Shown here piece by piece: positions 1-8,157 of a DNA stretch of 64,000 bases. Within the stretch, counting starts at the first letter, position 1. Each line of letters opens with the position of its first letter. A program made the translations under genes and the position numbers. Location of the stretch: positions 62,001 to 126,000 of the forward strand of contig RFMZ01000219.1 in the NCBI GenBank assembly GCA_009927445.1. The letters are read 5' to 3'. The DNA comes from Betaproteobacteria bacterium. Its GTDB lineage: Bacteria > Pseudomonadota > Gammaproteobacteria > Burkholderiales > Burkholderiaceae. The notes beneath the pieces are model-generated. The model did no database searches, was not told the origin of the DNA, and saw only the letters and a list, made by a program, of their open reading frames with translations.

Positions 1-1246
1 CTCGGTAATACTTTCTGAGCTCTCCTGGAGCCGCTGTTCCAAAGACAACCACCAGCTTTTCTTTCGGGTCGGCAAAAAATGCTGTCCCGTAGGAACCGTT
101 CCAACTGAACTCCCCCACGTTACCAGGCACCGCCGCTAAACCAGGCTCCAGTCGAACCGCTACACCCAGTCCAAACCCATATCCATCTCGATGCGGCTCT
201 ACATTTGCAACCCGATTATCAATATTTTTGCCTAATTGATTCGAGGTGAATAGCTGAACCATTTGGGGACTCAAAATACGCTTACCATGCAATGCACCAC
301 CATTGACTAACATCTGTCCAAACTTTAAATAATCCGTTACAGTTCCTAAGGAACAACCGCCGCCACACTCAAAAGTAACATCTTTTTCTACAGGATGAAT
401 TCTTTGAGGCTTGTTATCAAGTGGGTTTAATTTAAATGCTCTAGCTTGACGAGACTTCTTACTTTCAGGGATATGAAACCCCGTATCTACCATATTCAAA
501 GGAGCCCACAAAGTGTCTCTTAAATACTGATCGAGGCTTTTATTCGATACCTTTTCTAAAATAGCTCCGAGCATTTCAAAGGAAACGCTATATTCAAAAA
601 CTGTTCCAGGTTGATACACCAGGGGTAACTGGGCGATTTTAGAAATAAACTCTTTAGTACCGTTCATACTAGGCAAGTCTGCGCCAGCTGGATAAAGAGC
701 GGAGGCAGATCCACCAGTATCTGGGCGGCCACCATAAGTCAAGCCTGAGGTATGGCGCAATAAATCTTGAATTGTGATTGGCCTACGGGGATTAACATAG
801 TCAATTGAGCCATCCGCCTTTTGAATAGCTACTTTCATACTAGAAAGTTCGGGGTAATAATCAATCGCCTTACTATAAAGAGGTAATTTTCCCTGCTGCG
901 TTAGGTTCAATACGCCAACCGAAACCATCGGCTTAGTCATTGAAGCTAGCGCAAATATGGCATCGATGGGCATTGGTGTTTTTGTTTCAGGATCTAATAC
1001 GCCGTGCGCTTTTAAATAAACCAACTTACCGTCTCTTAAAATTCCAACCACACTACCTGGGACTCTATTTTTACTGATTTCACTGGCGAAAAATTGATCT
1101 ATCCGAGCGAGTCCTTCCGATGAAAATCCAGCTGCGGCTAAATTAGCTACCGGAAATGGGATATTTTTTGTTTTAGCAACGAAGTCATTGGCTTGAGTAC
1201 TAAAAGCTATAGTAATACCACACAATAAAACTAGTTTCTTCAACAT
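1..1246 (-). CDS. Serine beta-lactamase-family hydrolase (EstB/CubicO type), 3' end cut by window edge
   Basis: Open reading frame running off the left edge; about 415 residues are visible, so only the extreme C-terminus is missing. The start ATG at 1246 is preceded by a good GGAGGA ribosome site. The N-terminus is a short signal peptide ending near Ala19. The nucleophile motif S102-M-T-K105 of class C beta-lactamases and family VIII esterases is present, followed by the Tyr of the second motif as Y220-S-V (not the usual Y-x-N), and a C-terminal W-N-G-S-Y-G-T segment that matches the third motif of esterase-like members. Such proteins usually hydrolyse esters or amides in the periplasm; the substrate is unknown. 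It reads in the same direction as the VOC gene upstream, 47 bases away. Confidence 0.85.
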   Translation of the reverse strand, partial: MLKKLVLLCGITIAFSTQANDFVAKTKNIPFPVANLAAAGFSSEGLARIDQFFASEISKNRVPGSVVGILRDGKLVYLKAHGVLDPETKTPMPIDAIFALASMTKPMVSVGVLNLTQQGKLPLYSKAIDYYPELSSMKVAIQKADGSIDYVNPRRPITIQDLLRHTSGLTYGGRPDTGGSASALYPAGADLPSMNGTKEFISKIAQLPLVYQPGTVFEYSVSFEMLGAILEKVSNKSLDQYLRDTLWAPLNMVDTGFHIPESKKSRQARAFKLNPLDNKPQRIHPVEKDVTFECGGGCSLGTVTDYLKFGQMLVNGGALHGKRILSPQMVQLFTSNQLGKNIDNRVANVEPHRDGYGFGLGVAVRLEPGLAAVPGNVGEFSWNGSYGTAFFADPKEKLVVVFGTAAPGELRKYYR

Positions 1247-1293
1247 CAAGGATCCTCCAAGAGATACGCTAAAAAATACTTCGGTCAGGTTTG

Positions 1294-1872
1294 TTATATT
1301 TCTAAAACTGGATTTCTTAGCGGAGCAATCGGCAAATGCTCTTTTCTGACTAAAAAATTACTTTCCGGCTCGCCACTTCTTAAACGCTTAACTAACTCAT
1401 CTGGATCGAATTCAACACCGATTGGATTTTGGGCAAAGCCTGGACCATTCATAAAGGCATTCGCTTCCTCATTCGTGGCGTAAACATCTACTTGAAATTC
1501 CGAACGATTACCGTCCGGATCACCGTAATAAAGAGAGACTGTCACACCGTGATGCAAGCACCAATAAGGTAATATTCCTAGGCCTTTGAGGTAATCATAA
1601 TTCTCGAACAAATCTCGCAAACTTGTATAGGTATAAGCGACATGATCCGTTCCGACGCGATCAACTCTAGTCTTGCTACCCTCAGGATCAAAAATTGCCA
1701 TATTTAAAAAAGCTACACGATGGTGTTCTTCATCATATGTAACAAAAGCAATGACTGGGTCTTTATGCTGAACCTTGGCGCCAAGAACAGTTTGATACCA
1801 ATGAATCATCTTCTCAAATTGATATGTTCTATAAACGATGTGCGCAAATTTATTTGGGCTTTTACTGGGCAT
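1294..1872 (-). CDS. VOC-family extradiol dioxygenase-like protein
   Basis: 192 residues with vicinal-oxygen-chelate pattern: F-A-H-I-V-Y-R near the N-terminus, D-H-V-A-Y in the middle and R-S-E-F-Q-V-D near residue 127, giving the His/His/Glu metal triad of catechol 2,3-dioxygenase (BphC-like) proteins. It is shorter than two-module extradiol dioxygenases (about 290 residues), so it is a one-module form. Probably cytoplasmic; a ring-cleavage or isomerase role is possible but the substrate cannot be read from sequence. Likely co-transcribed with the downstream serine hydrolase. Confidence 0.75.
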   Translation of the reverse strand: MPSKSPNKFAHIVYRTYQFEKMIHWYQTVLGAKVQHKDPVIAFVTYDEEHHRVAFLNMAIFDPEGSKTRVDRVGTDHVAYTYTSLRDLFENYDYLKGLGILPYWCLHHGVTVSLYYGDPDGNRSEFQVDVYATNEEANAFMNGPGFAQNPIGVEFDPDELVKRLRSGEPESNFLVRKEHLPIAPLRNPVLEI

Positions 1873-2062
1873 ATTTTCCCTTTAATCCTTGAACGTTATT
1901 CATTTTACACAGGATTATTTGAACTAAAACTGAGTTATTAAGGATTTTTAAACATCTTTAGTTAGTATTAACCCTAAAGTAGTTAACTTCATGTACAGTA
2001 CCCACACCGTTTGATATAAACGCATTAGTCTTTAAACTTCAACTAAATAAACAAATTCAATC

Positions 2063-2704
2063 ATGAAACTAACCCTGACATTTTCTCCCATGGCCTGTTC
2101 CGTTGTGCCTTATGTAGCACTCACTGAGGCTGGCGCCACATTTGACACCTTGCCAGTGAATCTATCAAAACATGAACATCATGAGCCTAGTTACTTAAAA
2201 ATTAATCCCAAAGGAAAAGTACCAGCACTCATCATCGATGGTTATCCTTTAACTGAAAATACCGCTATTCAAATATGGATTGCGAATCAATTCCCACAGG
2301 CTAACCTCCTTCCTAAAGATCCTCTAGAGTTTGCCAAAGCTATTTCTATTATGTCTTGGTGTGCAGCAGGTATTCACCCGAAACTTACTCAACAAGCCAG
2401 GCCTGAACGATATTGTGACTTACCTGAATCAGCTGCTAGTGTGCAAGCTCTTGGCTCTCATTCATTATTTGAAATGCTCGAAATTGCTGATAGTATGTTA
2501 GTCAATCGAGAGTGGTTTTTTGATCATTTCACGAGTGCTGATACCTATTTTTACTGGTGCTTTCGTCGTGGAACTCAATTTAAGCCGAACCTCAGTCATT
2601 TTACAAACTGTATGGCCCATATGCAGCGCATTGAACAACGACCAAGTGTTCAAAAATTGTTGGCCTACGAAAAATCTGTCATCGCACAATTTAATAAAAA
2701 CTAA
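2063..2704 (+). CDS. Glutathione S-transferase family protein
   Basis: 213 residues. The N-terminal thioredoxin-like GST domain starts M-K-L-T-L-T-F-S-P-M-A-C-S, with the cis-Pro region (G-K-V-P-A-L) followed by L-T-E-N-T-A-I, which binds the glutathione gamma-glutamyl group. A helical C-terminal domain follows. Length fits a beta-class bacterial GST. It lies upstream of senB on the same strand, 92 bases apart with an inverted repeat between, so co-transcription is possible but not certain. A role in selenium or selenosugar handling is speculation from position only. Confidence 0.85.
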   Translation: MKLTLTFSPMACSVVPYVALTEAGATFDTLPVNLSKHEHHEPSYLKINPKGKVPALIIDGYPLTENTAIQIWIANQFPQANLLPKDPLEFAKAISIMSWCAAGIHPKLTQQARPERYCDLPESAASVQALGSHSLFEMLEIADSMLVNREWFFDHFTSADTYFYWCFRRGTQFKPNLSHFTNCMAHMQRIEQRPSVQKLLAYEKSVIAQFNKN

Positions 2705-2739
2705 ATCCAAAGACGCTGTTCCTGGCGACTTAATAGTCT

Positions 2740-2771
2740 TTTATAACAATTCGTTTTAAAATTGTTATAAA
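2740..2771. promoter_or_regulatory. 11-bp perfect inverted repeat between GST gene and senB
   Basis: TTTATAACAAT at 2740-2750 and ATTGTTATAAA at 2761-2771 are exact reverse complements around a 10-base spacer. The stem is almost free of G and C, so it would make a weak terminator and looks more like an operator. It sits 26 bases upstream of the senB start. No identical copy was seen near senA or egtD. Confidence 0.45.
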
Positions 2772-2796
2772 TAACAAAACTGAGGTCGGTGGATTT

Positions 2797-3759
2797 ATGC
2801 TTTCGCGCTTAAAGATTTGTATCGTAACTCCTGCCCCACCAGGAAGCCTGCACGGAAATCGCTTTACAGCTCTTCGCTGGGCAAATTTTCTGAACAAACT
2901 AGGACATCATATTGATATCCAAGAAAATTGGCATCATCAAGTCTGTGATGTCCTCATTGCTCTGCACGCTCTTCGAAGTCACCATGCAATACAAGCTTTT
3001 AAAACAGCATTTCCCAATAAACCAGTTATTCTCATCCTCACTGGAACCGATCTATATCGGGATTTAGAATCGCATCCCGAGGTTCTATTGTCCATGGCAA
3101 TGGCTGATCAAATCGTCACTCTGCAAGCACAAGCGCTGGAGTTAATTCCTCTGAAATATCGCTCTAAAGCATCTGTAATTTACCAGTCTATGCCTGCCTT
3201 GAAAAAACAATGTCCACCAAAAAATTCATTTCTAGTTTCAATTATTGGTCATCTTCGCCCTGAAAAAGACCCTTTTTGTATTGTGCGAGCCCTACCCTTT
3301 ATTCCTGCTCAAAGCCAGTTGCGTGTCGTACATATCGGTCAAGCAATGGATCAAGACATGGCTATTCAAGCCCAAGAGGCTGTTTCTTCAGAAAAAAGAT
3401 ATCGATGGCTTGGAAAATTAACGCATGCACAAACGATGCGCTGGTTAACGCGTAGCCATCTGATGTTAATCTCAAGCCTCATGGAAGGCGGAGCGCATGT
3501 TGTTTCAGAAGCAGCAAGTATTGGTATACCGATCATTGCCTCAAAAATTGCCGGCAATATCGGCCTTCTCGGATCAGATTATGATGGCTATTTTCCAGTC
3601 CAAGATCATCAACAATTAGCAAAACTAATCCTGCGGGCTGAAAGTGATCAACCGTTTTATCAGCAGTTAACTCAACAAGTTCAAAATCGCCAAAACCTAT
3701 TTAAACCTGATGTAGAAAACCTTGCAATAGCAGCGCTCATTGCAAAATTGTCAATATAA
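2797..3759 (+). CDS. senB: Selenosugar synthase SenB (GT4-like glycosyltransferase)
   Basis: 320 residues, soluble GT-B glycosyltransferase. The N-terminus I-V-T-P-A-P-P-G-S-L-H-G-N-R is the signature I recognise for the SenB family, followed by T-G-T-D-L-Y-R-D. The C-terminal Rossmann half contains the GT4 EX7E motif (E230 and E238). SenB is known to join selenophosphate to a UDP-sugar, giving a selenosugar with a C-Se bond, which SenA then uses. It converges on the minus-strand operon that carries senA and senC; the two transcription units end only 9 bases apart. Start ATG follows a G-rich GAGGTCGGTGG ribosome site. Identification rests on family signature plus the senA/senC context. Confidence 0.9.
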   Translation: MLSRLKICIVTPAPPGSLHGNRFTALRWANFLNKLGHHIDIQENWHHQVCDVLIALHALRSHHAIQAFKTAFPNKPVILILTGTDLYRDLESHPEVLLSMAMADQIVTLQAQALELIPLKYRSKASVIYQSMPALKKQCPPKNSFLVSIIGHLRPEKDPFCIVRALPFIPAQSQLRVVHIGQAMDQDMAIQAQEAVSSEKRYRWLGKLTHAQTMRWLTRSHLMLISSLMEGGAHVVSEAASIGIPIIASKIAGNIGLLGSDYDGYFPVQDHQQLAKLILRAESDQPFYQQLTQQVQNRQNLFKPDVENLAIAALIAKLSI

Positions 3760-3762
3760 ACG

Positions 3763-3787
3763 AGTCTTTTAAGCTAAGCTAAAGGAC
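3763..3787. terminator. Possible bidirectional hairpin between senB and the ABC operon
   Basis: Imperfect inverted repeat (AGTCTTTTAAGCT pairing with AGCTAAAGGACT) spans the junction of the two convergent genes and overlaps the stop codon of the minus-strand permease. There is no long T-tract on either side, so terminator function is only plausible. Confidence 0.35.
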
Positions 3788-4563
3788 TGAACGCGGCGTA
3801 ATTTTGCGCTAATTGCATCAACCCCAATGACTAAAAGTAACATCGCAATAATCACGCTACAGGCCTGAGCTTCATGTAACAATGAAAGCTCATAAAATAG
3901 AATTTGTCCAAGTCCGCCTGCGCCAACAAATCCTAAAATAGTCGCCATCCGAATATTCATCTCCCAGCGATATAAGCTATACGACAGTATTTGTGAACTA
4001 ATTTGGGGTAACAAGCCATACAAAAAAATATTCATCGAACTCGCTCCACTTAATTCAAGTGACCGAGCAATTTGTGTTGGAGAGTTTTCAATACTCTGGG
4101 CAAATAATCTTCCCAAAACTCCAGCAGTATGTAAAGCAAGTGCTAAAACTCCAGCAAAGGGGCCAAGCCCTACGGTTAAAACCATGAGGGTCGCCCAAAC
4201 CAACTCCGGAACAGATCTTAAAAAGTTGAGCAAAAAACCGACTAATTGCTGAGCCAAGCTTCCAAATAAACCAGCCGCTGGTAATGCCAAAAGAATTGCA
4301 AAAAAACTAGCAACTAATGTCCCAATCGCAGAGATCGCTAGGGTTTCAATAATCCCAATACCGATTTTCTTTAAAAATATGCTACTGATGTCAGCAGGAA
4401 AAAATCGACCGACATAAGTCGAGAGGTTTGCTAAAGACTCTGCTGAAAAAATCTCGAATAAAGGCATTTGTAAATACACAAAACTTCCAACAATGCACGT
4501 AATAATTACAAGTATGGTGGTGAAGCACTTGATGCAAAATTGCTTAGCCGGATAGGTATTCAT
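3769..4563 (-). CDS. PhnE-like ABC transporter permease, second permease of the putative selenium importer
   Basis: 264 residues with about six hydrophobic segments and the permease EAA-type loop (S-L-E-L-S-G-A... followed by G-F-V-G-A-G-G-L-G-Q near the C-terminus). It belongs to the phosphonate-type PhnE permease family. Its ATG overlaps the stop of the preceding permease by 4 bases (ATGA), so translation is coupled. Last gene of the senA-senC-ABC operon. Two non-identical PhnE-type permeases imply a heterodimeric channel. Confidence 0.85.
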   Translation of the reverse strand: MNTYPAKQFCIKCFTTILVIITCIVGSFVYLQMPLFEIFSAESLANLSTYVGRFFPADISSIFLKKIGIGIIETLAISAIGTLVASFFAILLALPAAGLFGSLAQQLVGFLLNFLRSVPELVWATLMVLTVGLGPFAGVLALALHTAGVLGRLFAQSIENSPTQIARSLELSGASSMNIFLYGLLPQISSQILSYSLYRWEMNIRMATILGFVGAGGLGQILFYELSLLHEAQACSVIIAMLLLVIGVDAISAKLRRVQSFSLA

Positions 4564-5375
4564 AATAATTGTCGCCGCACTTCGTAGCTAAGCCAGTCAG
4601 CTAACAAAACTAGTAATAAAAAAACAATCAAAATACTAGACACCTCACTTCCATTCAATAGCTTCATGGATTGATCCATCAATTGACCCAATCCACCTGC
4701 TCCTACAAAACCCATCACAACAGAAGCTCGCAAGGCGCATTCCCAACGGTAAATCGTATATGAAGCTAGTTCTTGAGATGCGCCGGGAAGTAATCCGTAA
4801 AAAAAAGCAACTATCCGACCCGAACCTAATTGCAACAAAACTCTACATGATTTTGTATCACTCGATTCTAAAATTTCAGAATATACTTTACCCAGCATGC
4901 CCCCATAGGTCACCGCAATAGCTAAAACGCCAGCTGTAACACCCAGACCAAATACTCGAACTAGTAATAAAGCCCACACGATTTCTGGAACACCACGCAA
5001 GATCATCATGATAATCCGGGCGATGTAACGCATTGACCACCATAGTAAATGCCCGTTGGCAGGACCAATTCTTGAAATCGATAAGCTTTGAGAGATAATT
5101 AAACCAAGGGGTATTGCAATGATCAAAGCAAGGGTAATACCCGCCGTTGCTATCGCTAAAGTCTCTAAGGTGGCCTTGAACAATATCTGCAGAAAATCGC
5201 GCGCTGTTTGGGGTGGAAAAAATTGTCCTAAAAAGTTTCTTAAAACCTGTAAGTTCGTCGATTCAAAAAAAAGCAAGGGATTAAACTGGGTAATGAGAAG
5301 TGCTGGCCATAAAATAATAAAGGCGAACACTAGCCAAAGAAATCTCCTAGGTGCAGCAGGATCGTAATTGGTCAT
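4560..5375 (-). CDS. PhnE-like ABC transporter permease, first permease of the putative selenium importer
   Basis: 271 residues, inner-membrane protein with an N-terminal hydrophobic helix, a large loop and a core permease domain. The conserved cytoplasmic loop ends in G-F-V-G-A-G-G-L-G-Q-L-M. It overlaps both neighbours by 4 bases, typical of coupled subunits of one complex. In genomes where this permease type sits beside selD it is usually annotated as part of a putative selenate transporter; the substrate is inferred from context. Confidence 0.85.
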   Translation of the reverse strand: MTNYDPAAPRRFLWLVFAFIILWPALLITQFNPLLFFESTNLQVLRNFLGQFFPPQTARDFLQILFKATLETLAIATAGITLALIIAIPLGLIISQSLSISRIGPANGHLLWWSMRYIARIIMMILRGVPEIVWALLLVRVFGLGVTAGVLAIAVTYGGMLGKVYSEILESSDTKSCRVLLQLGSGRIVAFFYGLLPGASQELASYTIYRWECALRASVVMGFVGAGGLGQLMDQSMKLLNGSEVSSILIVFLLLVLLADWLSYEVRRQLL

Positions 5376-6157
5376 AAGCCCAATATTTGCTGGTTATTTT
5401 GTGTTGGTATCGAACCTGCCTCTGACGCATACAATTCTCGTAAGAGATTCTGCGTTACATCTTCTGCTCGTAAATCAAAAAAAACTGCTCCATCACGCAA
5501 ACCAATAATTCTAGGAAACCACCGTAAAGCAATATCGACTGCATGTAAACTCGCAATAAAAGTTGCCTGACGTTGCAATGCGTCCTCTTTAAGTATCTGA
5601 ATCGTTAAATCTGCTAAAACTGGATCCATGGCGGAAACAGGCTCGTCAGCTAGAATCAGTTGCGCCCCTTGATATAGGGTTCTTGCCACACTAACACGTT
5701 GTAATTGCCCCCCAGATAATTGATCACAGCGATCAAATAACCGACCTGTTAATCCAAGTTTTTCAAGTAGTTCGGCCGGTCCTTGAATATCAATCGGATA
5801 AATTAAAGATGCGAGCGACTTCCAAAAAGGCCATTGGCCTAAGCGGCCAGCGAGTATGGCAGTAATAACTCGCTGGCGCAGGGGAATTGGCGGTGACTGA
5901 TGAATCAATCCAATTGAGCTACGCATTTTTTGCAGATGCAAGGCACTTAGCTGCCAAGGATCTTTGCCAAACAAAGAAACTATGCCACGACTAGGTCGAA
6001 GTGATGTCCCTAAAAGATGCAGTAAGGACGTCTTACCAGATCCAGATGGTCCAATAATGGCAATAGTCTCCCCAACCTGAAACTTGAGGGAAAGATTCTT
6101 TAAGGTGGGCTGGTCTAGTCCGTAACAAAAATCAACCTGTTTAAACTCAAAGCCCAA
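5372..6157 (-). CDS. PhnC-like ABC transporter ATPase of the putative selenium importer
   Basis: 261 residues. Walker A G36-P-S-G-S-G-K-T-S, Q-loop around I-H-Q-S-P-P, signature L-S-G-G-Q-L-Q-R, Walker B L-I-L-A-D-E-P and a switch His in S-L-H-A-V-D are all present, so it should hydrolyse ATP. The start is a TTG at 6157, one base after the stop of the receptor gene and without a clear ribosome site, so initiation probably depends on translational coupling. It energises the two permeases encoded directly downstream. Confidence 0.88.
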   Translation of the reverse strand: MGFEFKQVDFCYGLDQPTLKNLSLKFQVGETIAIIGPSGSGKTSLLHLLGTSLRPSRGIVSLFGKDPWQLSALHLQKMRSSIGLIHQSPPIPLRQRVITAILAGRLGQWPFWKSLASLIYPIDIQGPAELLEKLGLTGRLFDRCDQLSGGQLQRVSVARTLYQGAQLILADEPVSAMDPVLADLTIQILKEDALQRQATFIASLHAVDIALRWFPRIIGLRDGAVFFDLRAEDVTQNLLRELYASEAGSIPTQNNQQILGL

Positions 6158-6158
6158 T

Positions 6159-7040
6159 TTATTTAATCAAACCAGCCGAACGGGCTGCCTGCTCAATGCC
6201 GTCATAGTTCGCAACTTTGGTTGTAATATATTTACTCGCCCTTTGTAACTCCATAAGTTCTTTATGAACTGGATTTTTACTATCAAGTTTTAAAAAAGCA
6301 TTACTAATTTTTTTAACCAACGCAGGATCTAAGTCTCCTCGTACTGTCCAGTTATAGTCGTAGTAAGTCGGAGTAGTCGCTAGCACGCGAACTTTTAAGG
6401 CATTGGCATTATTTGTTTCTATTAGCTTATCCAAAACCGAAGCGTTCAGAACACCGGCTTCAACTTTACCACTTGCAACAAAGGCAACAGTCGCATCATG
6501 AGCACCAGAAAAAGCAATATTCTTAAGATCTGTATCAGCCTGGATGCCCGCTTGCATCAAAAAAAATCGGGGCATTAAATGGCCCGATGTAGATGATGGT
6601 GAACCAAAGGCAAATGTTTTACCCTTCAAATCTTTGAGACTTTTGATTGGACTATCGATCGGGACAATGAAACGACTAATAAAATTTTCATCTTCAACGC
6701 GTTGAATAATAGGTATTGCCGTGCCATTAGTTCTGATCTTAGCCTGAATAAAAGTAAAACCACCTAGCCAAGCCATGTCAATTTTTTTTGTCGCTAAAGC
6801 TTCCACGACAGCAGCATAATCTGTCACAGGAATAAACTCTACTTTCATCCCAGTCTCAAGCGATAAATACTCACCTAAGGGCTTAAATTTGCGCTGTAAT
6901 TCGGTTGGGGCCTCATCGGGTATTGCCGAAATTCGTAAAGTACTCTGCGCCATAGCACCCGAAGATAGGCCTAGACAAGCACCAATCATGAGTAACTGTA
7001 AAAAACTTTTTGAGATCCATCTGCTTAGTAAATTCAACAT
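6159..7040 (-). CDS. PhnD-like periplasmic receptor, putative selenate/selenium ABC transporter
   Basis: 293 residues with a signal peptide cut near A-M-A-Q (residue 31). The mature N-terminus I-P-D-E-A-P-T-E-L-Q-R-K-F-K-P-L is characteristic of the PhnD-family subgroup found next to selD and annotated as putative selenate binding proteins. Later segments (W-L-G-G-F-T-F, G-S-P-S-S-T-S-G-H) line the oxyanion pocket in PhnD relatives. It lies 22 bases after senC/selD, so receptor and selenophosphate synthetase are co-expressed. Whether the ligand is selenate, selenite or an organoselenium compound is not shown by sequence. Confidence 0.82.
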   Translation of the reverse strand: MLNLLSRWISKSFLQLLMIGACLGLSSGAMAQSTLRISAIPDEAPTELQRKFKPLGEYLSLETGMKVEFIPVTDYAAVVEALATKKIDMAWLGGFTFIQAKIRTNGTAIPIIQRVEDENFISRFIVPIDSPIKSLKDLKGKTFAFGSPSSTSGHLMPRFFLMQAGIQADTDLKNIAFSGAHDATVAFVASGKVEAGVLNASVLDKLIETNNANALKVRVLATTPTYYDYNWTVRGDLDPALVKKISNAFLKLDSKNPVHKELMELQRASKYITTKVANYDGIEQAARSAGLIK

Positions 7041-7062
7041 TTTTTATCCTTTAGTGATTGGG

Positions 7063-8103
7063 TTATAGAACTGTTACACCCGAGCCAGGCTCAAATGTTC
7101 CAACTTTTTTAGCCTGCGTAAATCCATCCTGAATAAATAAATTCAAAACTTCCTGTTCTACTTCAGGCGAGCAAGCAACGAGTAAGCCGCCACTAGTTTG
7201 AGGATCGGTTAAAAGATTTTTTTGCCAATGAGTAATGCCAGATCCTAAAATAATCTCATGACCATAACCTAACCAATTACGCTCTGACGCGCCAGTATAA
7301 ATATCCTGTTGTACTAAACTGGCAGCTTCTTCAATAACAGGCACTAAGGCCATCTTGATCTGCGCTTTTAGTTGCGCACCACGACAAAACTCGAGTAAAT
7401 GTCCCGCCAGCCCAAAGCCAGTAACATCAGTCAGAGCATGCACACCAGAAAATTTTGATAAAGCAAGTCCTGGCTTATTGAGTTGAGTCGTGTACTCTAT
7501 CATTTTGCGATAACCATTTTCAGACAATTGCTCTTTTTTCAAGGCTGCACTTAAAATTCCAACGCCCAGCGGCTTACTTAAAATAATACTGTCGCCAGAC
7601 TGTGCACCATTATTTCTTTTTAATTGCTTCGGATCAATGAGGCCAATTACAACTAGTCCATAAATTGGCTCCACTGTATCAATCGAATGGCCACCAGCAA
7701 TTGGAATACCCGCTGCGGCACATATAGCCTCACCCCCAGCTGTAATTTTTTGGACCACATCCATCGGTAAAACATTAATCGGCATACCCAATAAAGCTAA
7801 AGCAAATAGGGGCTGAGCCCCCATCGCGTAAATATCTGAAATTGCATTCGTAGCAGCAATCCGACCAAATTCATAAGGATCATCCACAATCGGCATGAAA
7901 AAATCAGTTGTAGCAACGATGGCTTGCGTTTCATTGATTTGATAAACAGCCGCATCTTCATTGTTCTCAGATCCTGCAAGCAGCGCAGTAGGTAATTGGC
8001 GAAAAGGAGTTGACTTTAAAATTTCACTGAGTACACCCGGCGCAATTTTACATCCACAACCACCGCCATGCGATAGCGAAGTTAAACGACCGTTATAGGA
8101 CAT
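7063..8103 (-). CDS. senC: Selenide, water dikinase (selenophosphate synthetase, SenC/SelD)
   Basis: 346 residues, full length for SelD. The glycine-rich N-terminal loop G-G-G-C16-G-C18-K19 holds the catalytic Cys (C16, matching E. coli C17) and Lys (K19, matching K20); Cys is encoded normally, not as UGA selenocysteine. ATP-site motifs such as A-T-T-D-F-F-M-P and D-V-T-G-F-G-L-A-G-H are intact. It makes selenophosphate from selenide and ATP. Its position between senA and a selenium-type importer fits the SenC role; the same product could also feed selenocysteine or tRNA selenation if those genes exist elsewhere. Confidence 0.93.
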   Translation of the reverse strand: MSYNGRLTSLSHGGGCGCKIAPGVLSEILKSTPFRQLPTALLAGSENNEDAAVYQINETQAIVATTDFFMPIVDDPYEFGRIAATNAISDIYAMGAQPLFALALLGMPINVLPMDVVQKITAGGEAICAAAGIPIAGGHSIDTVEPIYGLVVIGLIDPKQLKRNNGAQSGDSIILSKPLGVGILSAALKKEQLSENGYRKMIEYTTQLNKPGLALSKFSGVHALTDVTGFGLAGHLLEFCRGAQLKAQIKMALVPVIEEAASLVQQDIYTGASERNWLGYGHEIILGSGITHWQKNLLTDPQTSGGLLVACSPEVEQEVLNLFIQDGFTQAKKVGTFEPGSGVTVL

Positions 8104-8157
8104 ATAGGCTCTTTGTATAGTTGAATAAAGAATTTAGATTATATTGTTTTTTGTAAT

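Noticed and set aside
7063-8103. SelD as a selenocysteine-containing protein
   Set aside because: The catalytic position is an ordinary Cys codon in an uninterrupted frame; no in-frame TGA is present.
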